Positions 1-11,956 are shown, numbered from the stretch's first letter. The stretch: DNA of 64,000 nucleotides from Mugil cephalus (GCF_022458985.1 NC_061784.1:24238545-24302544), one strand, 5' to 3'. Numbers and translations are program-made. Notes: generated by a model not told the origin, from the letters alone.

Positions 1-46
<46 letters not shown>

Positions 47-87
47 CATCCATCCATCCATCCATCCATCCATCCATCCATCCATCC
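1..87. repeat. Tetranucleotide microsatellite (TCTA)n then (TCCA)n
   Basis: A run of TCTA units turns into TCCA units near base 46 and stops at about base 87. It lies in picalm intron 2, about 15 bp beyond the donor site of exon 2 (which ends at 103). Confidence 0.97.
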
Positions 88-102
88 TGTGTGCGTTCTC
101 AC

Positions 103-3100
103 CTCGTTGCCGTACATCATGAGGTGGTGTGTGGTGATCAGGGCCTTGAACACTACGATCCAGCTGTTACTGGCCGTGCGCTCCAGTAACGTATCTGCCA
201 GATGTGGGATGCTGACGTTGAGCTCGTTGGTGCAGTGGATCAGGTCTGAAGGAGACGGGGAGACATCGGCACATGTCAACAACAATAATGATGAGAAGAA
301 GAAGAAGAAGAAGAAGAACAGAGCTCAGACCAGATCATCACATCTAGGAGGTAAAGCAGCTTCTACCCAAACTAAACTTTTTACAAAATCCTCCCTGTGA
401 GGACGTAAACAAAGTAACTGACTGATGTTGATGAACACATTGGAGCTCGTTCATGGTTTTAGTCTCTTTTTAAAGTCAAGACTCTGAAGTTTCTAGAATC
501 TCTCAGTGGTTTTATTGTTCTGGAGGAATCAAAGCTGGAACACAGTTAAAGTTATTGGATTCACCTGAATAAATGTGTTGGTTGGATCCTGTAAAGACTT
601 TTATCAATGAAACCAAAAGGAAATTAGTTTCCCAGCGACGACACGCTGGACTAAACAGAGCTGTGATTGGCTCATGAACGCAAACTTAACGCACAAAATA
701 CGAATGATTGATACGATGATGTTTTTCACTGAACAATGACAAAAACTAAACTTCTTATTGAGGCTGATCCAGGGCGACTGTTTCATAAAGTCATGGCTGA
801 AATTCACCAAAAATATCAATAAAACACCAGCTCAGATGAGCTGGATCTTGTAGTTTAACAAAGCGTCGCCTGAATGAGCCACGGGGAGTTTCTTTGTGGA
901 GCGGAGACGATTTATCCTCTGACTCACGTCTGGGCTCTAAACTCAGAGCGGATTTTAAAACAGCTCAGATTCAAAGTGTGTGGGAAATAAGTTAAGAAAG
1001 AAGAGGCAGAGATGAGGGTGTTTGGTCTGATTTTTCCTGCATCGATGATTAAAAACCAGTGACTGAGGATCCGAGGGGCCGACGTCGGTACGTGGGGAAG
1101 GTTGTTGGGTCGCTGCTCTACATTCTTTAGGGATTTTGGCTGAAGATCAACGTGTGAAGTATGAACGGCATCTGGTTAATCACAGAGAAACGGCTCCGCT
1201 ACTTCCCTGAGCCCAGGTCACAGAGTAACAGGCTGCTGGAGATATAGTTTAGTTCTGGAGGAATCAAAGGTGGAACACAGTTAGAAAATATCAATATTGT
1301 CGATGAAACCAGGAGAAAATGACGTGTTGCATCATGCAGCATTTACTGAAACAACACAACACAGCGTCCAGAGCTCTGATTGGTTCATGAAGACGCTGCC
1401 GACCCATAAACATCAGCAGGAGGAATAATGGAGGATTAATACACATCACACAACCAGCCAATAGAGTCTTTCACAGTCTGTAAACAATGTGACATGATTC
1501 AGGGGGCGGGGCTTAACTGGAGGCAATGTGACATGATTCGAGGGGGCGGGGCTTAACCTGAGGCAATGTGACATGTTTCAGGGGGCGGGGCTTAACTGGA
1601 GGCAACACGTCTCAAACACTACAGCCTGTAAACGGCGGTTAGCATATTTCTATGGACGGTTTTCTCTAGAATGGACGAGGAAAACTGATATTTTATAGAA
1701 TATACTGATAAACTCACTCCCTGAGACCCTGAGTGTTATTTTAAAAAGTTGACTCTGACTGATGGGACTATATTCACCGTCCTCCTACACTCTCACTACC
1801 TGGATGGACGATTTGACCAAAGGACACAGAGGAGACGAAGTCTGGTCTGTCTTTATCAAGTGAAGCCTCTAAAACAAAGACATTACAAGAAGTAAGAGGA
1901 ACCACTGTGGAGGGGAACGTAGGAAATGAAACATCTGCTTGGACAAACCTGAAACACACAACTAATGCTGAGTTAGCTAGCTGTTAGCATTAGCTTTAAC
2001 ATGTAACAAGAATTCCCTAAATAAGGATTAGCTTACATTATTACGTTAAACTAATCCTAAATCACTATTTATTCTAAAACGTAACGTTTTCCAGGCTGAA
2101 ACTGATGATACTTTACGTATAAATCTGACCTGAAATGAAGCGTCTGTGTCGTCTCCACTCGTTTCTTTTAATCTCCAAAGTCAAACCAAAGTCAAACCAA
2201 AGTCAAACCAAAGTCATCTATGACTCTATGACTGGACACGGCCGGTATGTGATAAAACGTCAAGTTAGTGTTTCCGATATTTCGTTTTGGCCCCAAAAAT
2301 AAAACAAGACGACATTTTCATGGTTGACAGTGACAGCGTTCGCCTCCAGCTAACGAGCTAACGTCACAGGGTCTATTATACTGATGTTTACATTTAATTT
2401 AGCTCATTTTGATCGAAAACTAAATGAAAGTGATGAACAGGCAGAAGGAATGAATCCCGTAACGCCCGACCCAAACCCAGAGAACCTCTTCCACGGGGTC
2501 TGAGCTTCTCTGGGTTTATATCTCTGGGTTCAAACCTCCGGCCGGACTCTGTTTCCATGTTGAGGGTGAAAGTCTCTGCAGGAGTGAAACATTATTGATT
2601 ATAGCTGATCGACTCCTGCGACTCTGCCCGGACTCAATTATGATTTAACAGAATCTCTCTCTGCTGCATTAATGTGGTGACATTTGTTCTCCAGGTCAAA
2701 GGTCTGGACCCTGATAAAACCAGCCACTAAATAAATAAATGATTCAAACAGATAATCTGACGGTTATAGACAGAAACCACGGTTCATCTACGACGAAGAT
2801 GCTTTAGCTCCTTCCGACCTTTTCAGGCTCGATGCTGCTGAGTTTTAATGGATATAAACTAAACCAGAACCACTGAAACAACCACAAACACGAGTCCAAC
2901 TTCTTCACCTTTAACATCATGAGACCCAAACATGTGTTTGTAATGTTCTTCAGGTATTTGGGACCTGAGACGTATGAAAACATTAGTCTCATCTTTGAAC
3001 TGGAACTAGTTCTTGAAATAAACGATGTGGACACAGGGATTATTTCAGTTTATATTACGGTTACAGTTTATTTTAATGTTAGAGCAGAAATGGAAACAAT

Positions 3101-4616
3101 GAAATCTCACCGTCCTCAAAGGAATAAATGTGAATGTGTTAAATTTTAGGTTTAAGTTAATAAGAATAAATAAACTCAGTATAATAATGAACCCTTCACC
3201 ACCAGCATACGACAGATAAACAGGTCTAAATGATACGAGACTCTGATGTCTTGTATCATGTATGATTTTAAATGCTTTTTAAATGATTTTACACAAAGTA
3301 TCGGTATCGGATCGGTATCGGTATTTCTACTTATTTTACGGTATCAGAAGGAAAATCTGAGGCATCGAACATCACTATAAAATATTTCTAGAAACAGGTT
3401 TATTTTACTGAAATGTGACTAATTACATCTGTTTCAACAGTAATTTACTGTATTTTCTTCTTAGATCTGATGCATGATGCTGTTGATACAAAGCTCCTGT
3501 TCTGAGGTCTGTAGTGTTTTAATGTGGAATAATAATCGCGGGGTCCAGGACCCTGTAAAGGTTGAGAACCAGTCGATAAAACGGCCGAAGGGATGTGATG
3601 AAGTATCGACTGGACCCGGATCAGTGATAAGCTCCTCTCATCATAAGGACGTAATAACAGATCGATTATTAGAAACACGACCTGTGATCATCTAAAACAT
3701 GGTTTTACCAGCTTTAATTTAAGACATTTGTTTGGAGGACGTGTGAGATGTTGAGCAGTGAAAACCTGGTTGGACGCGTGTTCAGGTTTCGGCTTCAGGT
3801 GAAGTGAATAATGGTCATGCTGCATAATGGCACTGCAAGAGAAGGTCATTAAAGTGACTCACGATGGAGGAGGAGGAGGAGGAGGAGGAGCAGGAGGAGG
3901 AGGAGGAGGAGGGGGGGGGGCTCATTCAGGTTTTTCTTTAGGAGGTTATTTTTGGCCTGATTACTGTTCTACTGTCCCATTACAGCTGCTGTCGCGCTCG
4001 GCTCCGGCTCCGGGTCGTAAATGATCAAACATTCAGCTCTGATGTCAGCGACACAGCGACAAGGTCACAACACGGGAGGAAACGAGCTGAAGGGAGGAGG
4101 TCGGTTTTTATTCACGACGACTTCTACGAGGAGGAGAAATCAATCACACGTATGTTTCAAATGTGCTTCATCAAAGCTTCTGTCATCATCTGTGAAACGT
4201 TTCGCTGGATCAGCTCCAGGAGGTTTCACTTCTCCTGCAACCAGGAAGTGACGTCTCACTCCAGATATAATGTAATATAATATAATATAATATAATATAA
4301 TATAATATAATATAACATAATATCAGATACCTGAGCTCAAACCCTCCAGATATTAATGAGAACTGATCAGTTCTGCAGAATGAAGCTGAACTGTGGAAGG
4401 TGACATTGGTTCTGGTTCTGTTTCCTAGTTCTGGTTCTGGTTCCTAGGTCTGGTTCTGGTTCTGGTTGCTCTCTGACCAGCCTGGTCAGAGAGCAAAGTC
4501 TCTTCCTTCCTAACCTCATCGTTCGTCCAAACATTACACGACTACAGATGAAATTCAAGGCTTTTATGATTCCACTAAAACGAGAACAATGAGCCTGGTT
4601 CTGGTTCTGGTTCCTA

Positions 4617-4649
<33 letters not shown>

Positions 4650-5549
4650 GCTCTCTGACCAGGTCAGAGGATAAAGCCTCTTCCTTCCTAACCTCATCAT
4701 TCGTCTCTTAGAACATCCAAACATTACACGACTACAGATGAAATTCAAGGCTTTTAAACGAGAACAATGAGCCTGGTTCTGGTTCTGGTTCTGGTTCTGG
4801 GGGGGGGACTGGTTTGTCCTTGAGGTTGGTGGAATGAACCGGTTCATGACCGTTTGGTAAATGAAAGGTTCCAGTTTCCAGTAAACTAATAACTTATCAG
4901 AGCCTCCGTCTACACAAATAAAACCTGAACCTGTCATGTTCTAAACACGAGGCTCGCGCTGAAGGTCCGGTTCTGGATCTTCTCAGTGGTTCTGGTCTCA
5001 CCTGTGCCTCCGGTTTCTGGTTCATCCACGTTTCCGTGGATTCGCCATCTGCCATTTTCTCTTGTCTCTCTCTGAGTGAGTGAGTGTGACTGGCAGCTCC
5101 ATTGATTATCCACCTCTACATCAACCCCGTCAGGTAATTACAGTGAAGCACAAAAGCCCCCGAACCCAACATCCACCTCATAATCACTGGCACATATCTA
5201 CATGTGAGAGGCCTCCTCCTCCACCTCCTCCTCCACCTCCTCCTCCACCTCCTCCAGGTTCCACACTGAGCTGATTAATCAGGAGCTACTCTTCCTCCAC
5301 ACGGTGCGTTTCCCCGGGTTCCCTGACGGCAGTGAACGCATCAGAGGACACGGACCGGACTGAGATTATAGGAGGAGGAGGAGGAGGAGGAGGAGGAGCA
5401 GGAGGAGAAAACGTTGCTGCACAACAACGCACATTCTGTCCTGTCTCCGGGGGTTTTTTTTTTCGTCCTGCTGCTGATAGTAGCGTTAATAATGGAAAGG
5501 CCCGCACATATGATTAGCTTCTACTAGAGTGGCCTACTTCCCCTGAATG

Positions 5550-5612
<63 letters not shown>

Positions 5613-6018
5613 CCGCGGCCTCATCATCTGAATGTCTGCTCACATCTACACACACCAGTGCAGCAGCAAAGCTCTGCTGCACATTTCAATCTGAGGGAAT
5701 GCAACGGTGCCTGATTCAGGAGGACGCAAACCGGATGAGAGACAGAGGGAGGGAGGGGAGGGAAGGGGAGGAGGGGAGGGAAGGGGGTTAGGAGGGGAGG
5801 CATAATAGATGCGGTTTATACAAGCTGCCCTTTGTGATGGCTGGTAGCGCGGCGCATGCATGGAGCAGTGATGGTATGTGGGACCTACAGTCAAGGTGCT
5901 TCTTCTTGGGTCCGCTGACTTCGTGCGTCGTGGCCTTGCACACGGCTTTGCTGATGGCAGAGCCGGTCATGCTGTGCTGCGCGGCGGCGATCCGGTCCGT
6001 CAAAGTCTGCCCCGACAT
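103..6018 (-). CDS. picalm: picalm, coding exons 1 and 2 (N-terminal half of the ANTH domain), partial
   Basis: Phosphatidylinositol-binding clathrin assembly protein, an endocytic adaptor that binds PI(4,5)P2 and clathrin at coated pits. Exon 1 CDS is 6018-5889, starting [16 protein letters not shown]; exon 2 is 245-103. Together they give 91 codons in frame and end at the motif HHLMMYGNE. Junctions are GACT|GTAGGT and CAG|ACCTG, with donor GAG|GTGAGA after exon 2. The PIP2-contact residues known in CALM (K28, K38, K40, H41) are all present in the KKKHLDY stretch. CTNE, AQHS and YGNE favour PICALM over its paralogue SNAP91 (ATNE, AQYS, HGNE), although some residues ([14 protein letters not shown]) are SNAP91-like. 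Which teleost co-orthologue (a or b) this is cannot be told. The remaining exons lie left of the window. Confidence 0.9.
440..700 (+). repeat. Interspersed repeat, copy A (class unknown)
   Basis: The stretch containing AAGACTCTGAAGTTTCTAGA, the phrase TTCTGGAGGAATCAAAG, ACTTTTATCAATGAAACCA and an AGCTGTGATTGGCTCATGAA tail recurs at about 1240-1400 (3' half), at 18990-19185 inside slc7a3 intron 1, and as a short piece near 42290. I see no terminal inverted repeats, A/B box or poly(A) tail, so the class is open. Confidence 0.7.
1240..1400 (+). repeat. Interspersed repeat, copy C (3' half)
   Basis: Shares TTAGTTCTGGAGGAATCAAA, GATGAAACCAGGAGAAAATG and AGAGCTCTGATTGGTTCATG with the copies at 440-700 and 18990-19185. 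It lacks the 5' part seen in copy A. Confidence 0.65.
1484..1604. repeat. Three tandem ~43-45-bp units, each with a GGGGGCGGGGC box
   Basis: The unit runs from GCAATGTGACATG through GGGGGCGGGGCTTAAC to TGGAGG and is repeated three times with a few substitutions. Each unit carries one Sp/KLF-type GC box. It lies in picalm intron 1. Confidence 0.85.
4379..4800. repeat. GGTTCT hexamer arrays with a ~190-bp direct duplication
   Basis: Two GGTTCT arrays (about 4408-4470 and 4593-4650) are each followed by the same unique segment: GGTTGCTCTCTGACCAG, then CTCTTCCTTCCTAACCTCATC, then CATTACACGACTACAGATGA and AAATTCAAGGCTTTTA. The second copy has small indels. This is a tandem segmental duplication bounded by microsatellite. 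Confidence 0.85.
5552..5611. repeat. (CA)n microsatellite
   Basis: About 29 uninterrupted CA units, near the 5' end of picalm intron 1. Confidence 0.97.
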
Positions 6019-6330
6019 GGTACGGAGGAGGAGGAGGAGGAGGAGGAGGCGGAGGAGGAGGAGGAGGAGGTGGCGGCGGTGGATGATGAGGAGGAGGCAG
6101 GCGGAGTGATGGGGGAGCCGGGGAGGACGATCAAAATGTCTTTAGCGGCGGGGAGGAGGAGGAGGTGGAGGAGGAGGAGGAGGTGGAGGAGGAGGAGGAG
6201 GGTAGTGCCCTCTGCGAGAATCGGCCGTCTGAGCAGAGGCAGCAGGAGGAGGAGGAGGAGGAGGAGGAGGAGGTGGAGGAGGACAGCAGCGTTCACCGAC
6301 GAGGATCTGGTTTGAGAATTCATGCGTCGC
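6019..6330 (-). promoter_or_regulatory. picalm: picalm 5' UTR and proximal promoter region
   Basis: The sequence just upstream of the picalm ATG is GC-rich and full of GGA/CCT triplets (6024-6075, 6150-6205, 6244-6285). Unbroken frames through it encode only poly-Glu, poly-Arg, poly-Ser or poly-Leu. I infer a 5' UTR and CpG-rich promoter from position; no TATA box stands out. Confidence 0.45.
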
Positions 6331-8244
6331 TCACATCCAGAGAAGCTTTTAAGATTCAGCCGATGAACCCGAGCAGCAGAATCCGCCTCCAACAAATAAA
6401 TAAATGAATAAATAAATAAATAAATAAATAAACGAATAAATAAAGGAATAAATAAAGGAGGAAGCCGCCTCTAATAAAACGCTGAAACCAGAACGTGTCC
6501 CTGAAACAGAAGCAGCGCGATGACGCGTCTGAATCCCGGAGTCCTGGATGTGGATGTGAGTCCAGAGAATCTCTGCAGCATCTCCACGACTCAGCACCCG
6601 CTCCCCGCAGGACCCGAACCGAACCACATGGTCCCCCTTTTTTTAAAAGAAAGAAGATAAAATCCCGAGTCCTGGTGTGAGATCCGGGCTCAGTGTGTCT
6701 CCTCTGGTCCAGTGAAGCCCGCGTCAGGCTGGATGCGTCCAGGCCACAGCTCCTGTATCAGTCTATCAGTCTCCTATCCTCCCCCACTCCTTCCTTCCCT
6801 CCCTCCCTCCCTCCCTTTTTTTTTTTTTTTTTTTTTTTTGGTGGGGTGTATGTCTCTGTAGACGGTGCCTATAGGCCAGCACCGATCTCCCTTTTATTTT
6901 TCTACAACTTGTGCGTGTAAAATGGCAGAACATGAATCAGGTGACTGGGAAAGGAGGGCGATTGGGCCACTTCTGGGTCCGGGGAGGGCGTCTTAAAGCA
7001 GAAGGCTGCCCCGCGTTTCTCCGGGGATCTGGAGGAGGTGGAGGAGGTGGTGGAGGCATCAGCTGGTGCGCGTGGACTCCTTCAAGCGTGTCCATGTGTA
7101 AAAGTGTCCCCGATTATCCGCTGTCCAATGAGACGTGGACACACAGGAGTCAGATCCACGGAGCCTGAATCCTGAATCCTGGGATCTGGTTTATGGGATT
7201 TAAAATAACCCAGATTTTAATAAAATCCCAGACGTGAGTGTGTTAGAGAGTCATCGGGTCACAGCGTCAAGCAGAAAGTGTTTAAATGAGTTTATCAGAA
7301 CCAGATCAGGACCTGCTGGTTCAAATATTCACATAACTTCACTGGAATCACCGCTTCTACGCCGCCACCTGCTGGACAAGAGGCGGAATTACACCGACTG
7401 TAGTAGGAGCCGCTGTAAAGGGAAGTAATCTCTGGTTCTGGTTCTGGTTCTGGTCCTGATCCTGGTTCAGGTTCTAGTTCTGATCCTGGTCCTGGTTCTG
7501 GTTCTGGTTCTGGCTCTGTTTCTGGTCCTGGTTCTGGTTCTGGTTCTGGTTCTGATTCTGATTCTGATCCCGGTTCTGGTTCTGGTTCTGGTTCTGTGTG
7601 TTTGTCATGTAGAGGCAGAGAAGCTCTGGAGGAAGCAGACGTTTCATTTTATTCATGAAATTCTGAGTGAAGTAAAGTTAGTTTTTATTAGTTTTTATTA
7701 TGTGACTGTTTAACTCTCACGTCCTGTTTATGAGTTAAAAGGTGTAAAAAGACGAGACTTGATTCTGAAAGACTCTAAAAGAGAAAGTGATTAAAGTTAA
7801 GTCAGTTTACTTTTTCTTTGTTTAAGATAAAACCAAGTGTTGTATTCAAAGATAAAAGGGCCAAAATATCATTTAAAATGTAGAACACGTCAGATTTGAG
7901 GTGAAACTAGAGAAACCTTCATCAGATTATTCATCTTTTTCATATTCTGTTTAATTCTAACAGTGAAACCAGGAACTATTAGATGACGGAGGAAATAAAA
8001 CAGCTTTATTATTATTTCAGTTCACAGAAGTTTTAATGTAAAAACATACTGAATATTTATTCACTGTGTAGATGAGGAGGTTGATTCACGTCTGTTTAAT
8101 AAAATGAATTAAATCAAAACACAGTTTAAACATCACAAATGAACTTTGAATTTATTAAATATTGTAAAATAATAATAATAAAAAACTCACAACTGATTCA
8201 CTTTTAATTAAAAATTCCCAAAAAAATGACCAGAGGACGAACTG

Positions 8245-8303
<59 letters not shown>

Positions 8304-9185
8304 TAAATGTTCCACTTGCAGCCTAATGTCAAATATAATAAATCAGCAAACATCAAAATATTAAAAAGTACATGAACCAGCCTGAAAGTGAACGTGTTTT
8401 CTTATTATTTTTATTTTTCCTGGTGATCAGGATGAAACAGACGTCAGAGCCTCGGTTTGTGTCTCTGTCGTCATTTATTTAAATGTGTCATTAGTGTGAG
8501 AGCAGGTGTTTGTATCGTTGGTTTTTCAGAACATCATCATGTTTGTGTTGTTAGAGGAACGTATGGACGGTTTAACTGTAAAGAGCAGATCACACAAATA
8601 TATCAAGGTTTTCAGGGAACTTTATAATCCTCTTATAATCTTTATCTTAATCTTTATCTGTGTTTCTGTTTCTCCTGGAAAGAAGCAAAACCTGAACATC
8701 TCAGTAATAAACTGATGGAAACGTTTCTAAAAACATCTAAAGCTAAAACATCTCTTCAGGACGTTTTTCAGATATTAAAGTTTCTCTCTAAAGTTCAAAG
8801 GAAACACGTGTTTGTCCCTGGAGTCATGTGACCAGTTCATTTAAGTCCATGAACTGTTTTTTTTTACTGTGGACAAACCCACTGTGACGTCACCCATTAG
8901 ATCCTGAACCTGGATGATAATAAAGCCTGAAGTTTACAGAACAACAGAACAGTGAAATAAACCATTAAGACCGGAATCATCTTTAGTACCAGGATGTAAA
9001 CACGTTTAATGAAGCTGTGGCCTTTTAACATGGGGCTCTATGGGCTCTGCTGCCCCCTAGTGGCCGCAACATGAGCCGCATCCACCGCTCAGACCTGGAG
9101 GTTTTTACTGCTTAAAGTTTAGAGACTTTACATTTACAGCTCATCCACTAAACACCTTTCAGTGGAAACAAAGATTAGAGACACT
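6331..9185. other. Spacer between the picalm 5' end and the rab38 3' end
   Basis: No gene recognised. It holds an AAATA run (6393-6460), a poly-T tract (about 6816-6839), GGTTCT arrays (7433-7600), an AAT microsatellite (8246-8303) and otherwise AT-rich unique sequence. Both flanking genes are on the minus strand, so this should contain rab38 3' flank on the right and picalm upstream sequence on the left. Confidence 0.6.
7433..7600. repeat. GGTTCT/GGTCCT hexamer array
   Basis: Degenerate GGTTCT units with GATCCT and GGTCCT variants. It is the same simple-repeat type as the arrays at 4.4-4.8 kb. Confidence 0.9.
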
Positions 9186-9191
9186 TTTATT
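9186..9191 (-). terminator. rab38: Candidate rab38 polyadenylation signal
   Basis: TTTATT on the plus strand reads AATAAA on the minus strand, about 160 bp past the rab38 stop codon. This is position plus hexamer only. Confidence 0.4.
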
Positions 9192-9350
9192 TTGAAAACC
9201 GGAATAGAAACACATAGCGTCTGCGTTTCCATGAGCAGGTTGTTATTTAGATATTTGTGTTTTCTTGTTTCCTGTTGTTGTGTTTTCTTTGGGTGGAGGT
9301 GGAGGTGGAGGTGGATGCTGTTTTAAATGTGACGCCCTGACGCCTGAACA

Positions 9351-11956
9351 TCACCACCTGGTGCAGGAGGAGCAGACGAGTCCAGTCCTGGTGGCGCTGG
9401 TGCAGCCGGACAGAACCAGGGATCCGGCCTCTCTCTCGGCTGTGGGAGTCTCCTCGTTGGTCAGGATGTTCTCCACCAGGCAGCGAGCCGCCTCCTCGAT
9501 GTTCGAGTTCTCCTGGTGGAGACAAAAGAAGCAACGGAAACTAAAAACCAACTCGTGACAGTTGAAAGTTCTGCTGGGATCCTGAACGGATCCAGTGTCT
9601 GAGTCCTTTAAACCCAGCTTCTCCAGAACCTGTTCTTCTCTGGTCCTGGTACCTTTTCATCCGGTTCGTGTGGATCTGGTTTGAGGACCCGGTGACTGGA
9701 GGAGCGGGTCATGAAGCTGGAGTTACCTTTGCAGACGTCTCGAACCAGCCCACGAAGCCGTTGTCCCTGCAGAAGGAGTCCAGTCGGGGCTGAGGGGAGG
9801 TCAGCTGGTCCGACTTGTTGGCCAAGAGAACCGCTGGAACCGGTCTCCCGTGGTTCAGGGTCACCTTAGGAACAGGTACAGGGTCAGCGTCATCGTTTCA
9901 GCTTTATTTCATTTTTATTTATATTTTAATTTTTAACTAACACCTACTTTTTATTACCTTTTATTTTTTGTTCTATTTTTATTTTCTATTAGCACCTATT
10001 TTAATGATTATTATTTAGAACTAACAACTATTTTATTTTTATATTTTTTTATTTTTCCTTGAGGATGTAGAATTATTTAGTTTAGTTTATTTATTTTTTA
10101 TTTATTTTTTTTGCTTTTACTATTTTATTTTATTATTTATTTTTTTCATTTATTTTTATCTTAAACTAACACCTATTTTTATTTTAATTTTGTGTTTTAT
10201 TTTTTATATTTTATTTTGAACTAACATCTATTTTTATTTTATCTGTTTTTTAACTAACACCTATTTTTATTTTATTTTTTGTTTTATTTTTTATATTTTA
10301 TTTTATTTATATTTTTAACTAACAAATATTTTATTTATTTTTTATTTTTATATTTATACTGCTCTGAGTGAAAATATATTTTTATTTCTATGTTTCAGAC
10401 CAAAATCCCAACATGATGACTTGTAGGTCATGGGAGGAAGCTTTAATATATTTAATATATTTAATATATATAATATATTTTACATGTTGAACATATTTAA
10501 CATATTTAATATATTTAACACATTTAATATTTTTAATATATTCAACATATTTAACATATTTAACATAGTTGATATATTTGATATATTTAACATATTTAAT
10601 ATATTTAATATATTTAATAAATTTAATATATTTGACATATTTAATATATTTAACATATTTAACATATTTAATATATTTAACATATTTAACATATTGAATA
10701 TATTGAATATATTTAATATATTTGATATATTGAATATATTTAACATATTTAACATATTTAATATATTTAATATATTTAATATATTTAATATATTGAATAT
10801 TTTTAATATATTTAACATATTTAACATATTTAATATATTTAACATATTTAATATATTTAATATATTTAATATATTTAACACATTTAACATATTTAACATA
10901 TTTAATATATATAATATATTTATTAGCCTCTGACCTTAGAGTCCAGGTCGTCCTTCCACTTCAACACGGCGTCAAACGTCGACGCTCTGGTCACGTCAAA
11001 CACGACCAAGGCCCCGACCGCCTCCCTGTAGTAAACTCTGGTCATGTTCCCGTAGCGCTCCTGTCCTGGGGGGGGGGGCAGGATATTATGAGCATGGGAC
11101 CAGCTGAGTCACAAACAGCCATGAGATCCACATTCCTCAAGTAGACACGAAAAATACCAGGAGCCACCTCCTCATCTCACAGCTCAGCTCCATCTGTGTT
11201 TCAGTGAAGAACATTATAACAGTGCTTATATTTAATATATAAAAGACGTTTCTACAGAAAAAGAAGAAGAGGAACTTCTGTCTCTGTGTAGCTTAATGTC
11301 CACTAACGTCTCTAGAACGATGTTAAACCTACAACAAACACTTTAAATGGAAAAACTGAGACTTTCCACTTTGCAAATTGTGTTAAAGCAAAAAGACAAA
11401 CAAACAAAAACAAACAAACAACTGATGATGATGAATAAGTTGTGTGTAGACGCTTTAGTCCTGGTTTAAAACAACATTTAACAACCTGCTCTCACAACAA
11501 GACACAAAACACAGACACACAGTTGTATCAGCTGAGCCCTAGACCTGGTCTACTGAGGTTTACTGAGGTTTACTGAGGTTTACTGAGATCTACTGAGTTC
11601 TACTGAGGTTTACTGAGGTTTACTGAGGTTTACTGAGGTTTACTGAGGTTTACTGAGGTTTACTGAGATCTACTGAGTTCTACTGAGGTTTACTGAGGTT
11701 TACTGAGGTTTACTGAGATCTACTGAGGTTTACTGAGGTTTACTGAGGTTTTGTCCAGACCTGCTATGTCCCAGAGCTGCAGCCGGACCACGGTGTCTTG
11801 GTCCCAGTGCAGGACCTTGAGGGCGAAGTCCACGCCGATGGTGGCCCTGTAGTGCTGGGAGAAGATGTGGTGGACGTACCTCTTGATGATGGAGGTCTTT
11901 CCCACCCCCAGGTCCCCGATCACCAGCACCTTGAACAGAAGCTCCTGCTGCTGCAT
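9351..11956 (-). CDS. rab38: rab38, Rab32/Rab38-subfamily small GTPase, complete CDS (4 exons, 208 aa)
   Basis: Small GTPase of the Rab32/38 group, which directs cargo to melanosomes and other lysosome-related organelles. Exons are 11956-11761, 11065-10935, 9864-9727 and 9512-9351. Frame is kept at all three junctions (phases 1, 0, 0) and every donor is GT and acceptor AG. G-box motifs: GDLGVGKT (14-21), Thr39 in [16 protein letters not shown] (62-68; Ile64 in place of the usual Rab Thr is the subfamily hallmark), NKSD (125-128), ETSAK (151-155). GDLGVGKT and [17 protein letters not shown] fit Rab38; [10 protein letters not shown] is Rab32-like. The protein ends C-S-S-C-T-R-W, so prenylation would use Cys202 and/or Cys205. 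Intron 1 contains a 10-bp array and intron 2 a 9-bp AT array, both close to splice sites. It could be a third teleost Rab32/38 paralogue rather than the strict orthologue. Confidence 0.93.
9900..10380. repeat. AT-rich TTTTATTT low-complexity tract
   Basis: About 480 bp of TTTATTTT-type sequence with recurring AACTAACACCTATTTT phrases. It lies in rab38 intron 2 beside the 9-bp array. Confidence 0.8.
10440..10922. repeat. 9-bp tandem array, unit TTTAAYATA
   Basis: More than 50 degenerate copies of TTTAAtATA/TTTAAcATA. Because the period is nine, opposite-strand and same-strand frames stay open and look like long Phe-Asn-Ile or Leu-Asn-Ile proteins; these are not genes. The array stops about 13 bp from the donor site of rab38 exon 2 (exon end at 10935). 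Confidence 0.97.
11551..11750. repeat. 10-bp tandem array, unit TACTGAGGTT (about 20 copies)
   Basis: Near-perfect decamers, with GAGATC and GAGTTC variants recurring in the same order. It lies in rab38 intron 1 and ends about 10 bp from the exon 1 donor (exon end at 11761). Read on the transcribed strand each unit contains CCTCAG, a possible weak acceptor. Confidence 0.95.

Larger units (their letters stand above)
246..5888 (-). other. picalm: picalm intron 1
   Basis: This 5.6-kb intron holds no further coding exon that I can see. It contains two or three fragments of an interspersed repeat (about 440-700 and 1240-1400), a 45-bp GC-box tandem triplet, GGTTCT arrays with a 190-bp duplication, GGA runs near 3865-3921 and 5372-5406, a TATAA run at 4270-4320, a CCT/CCA run near 5213-5256 and a CA run at 5552-5611. 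Short ORFs here are chance or repeat-derived. Confidence 0.75.

Noticed and set aside
5878-6407. Poly-Glu and poly-Arg frames over the picalm start
   Set aside because: GGA repeats on the strand opposite picalm exon 1 and its 5' UTR; no family match.
10430-10933. 167-codon FNI repeat frame and 139-codon antisense NLN/NIL frame
   Set aside because: A 9-bp repeat keeps frames open by arithmetic; no start context, no splice link, and it lies within rab38 intron 2.
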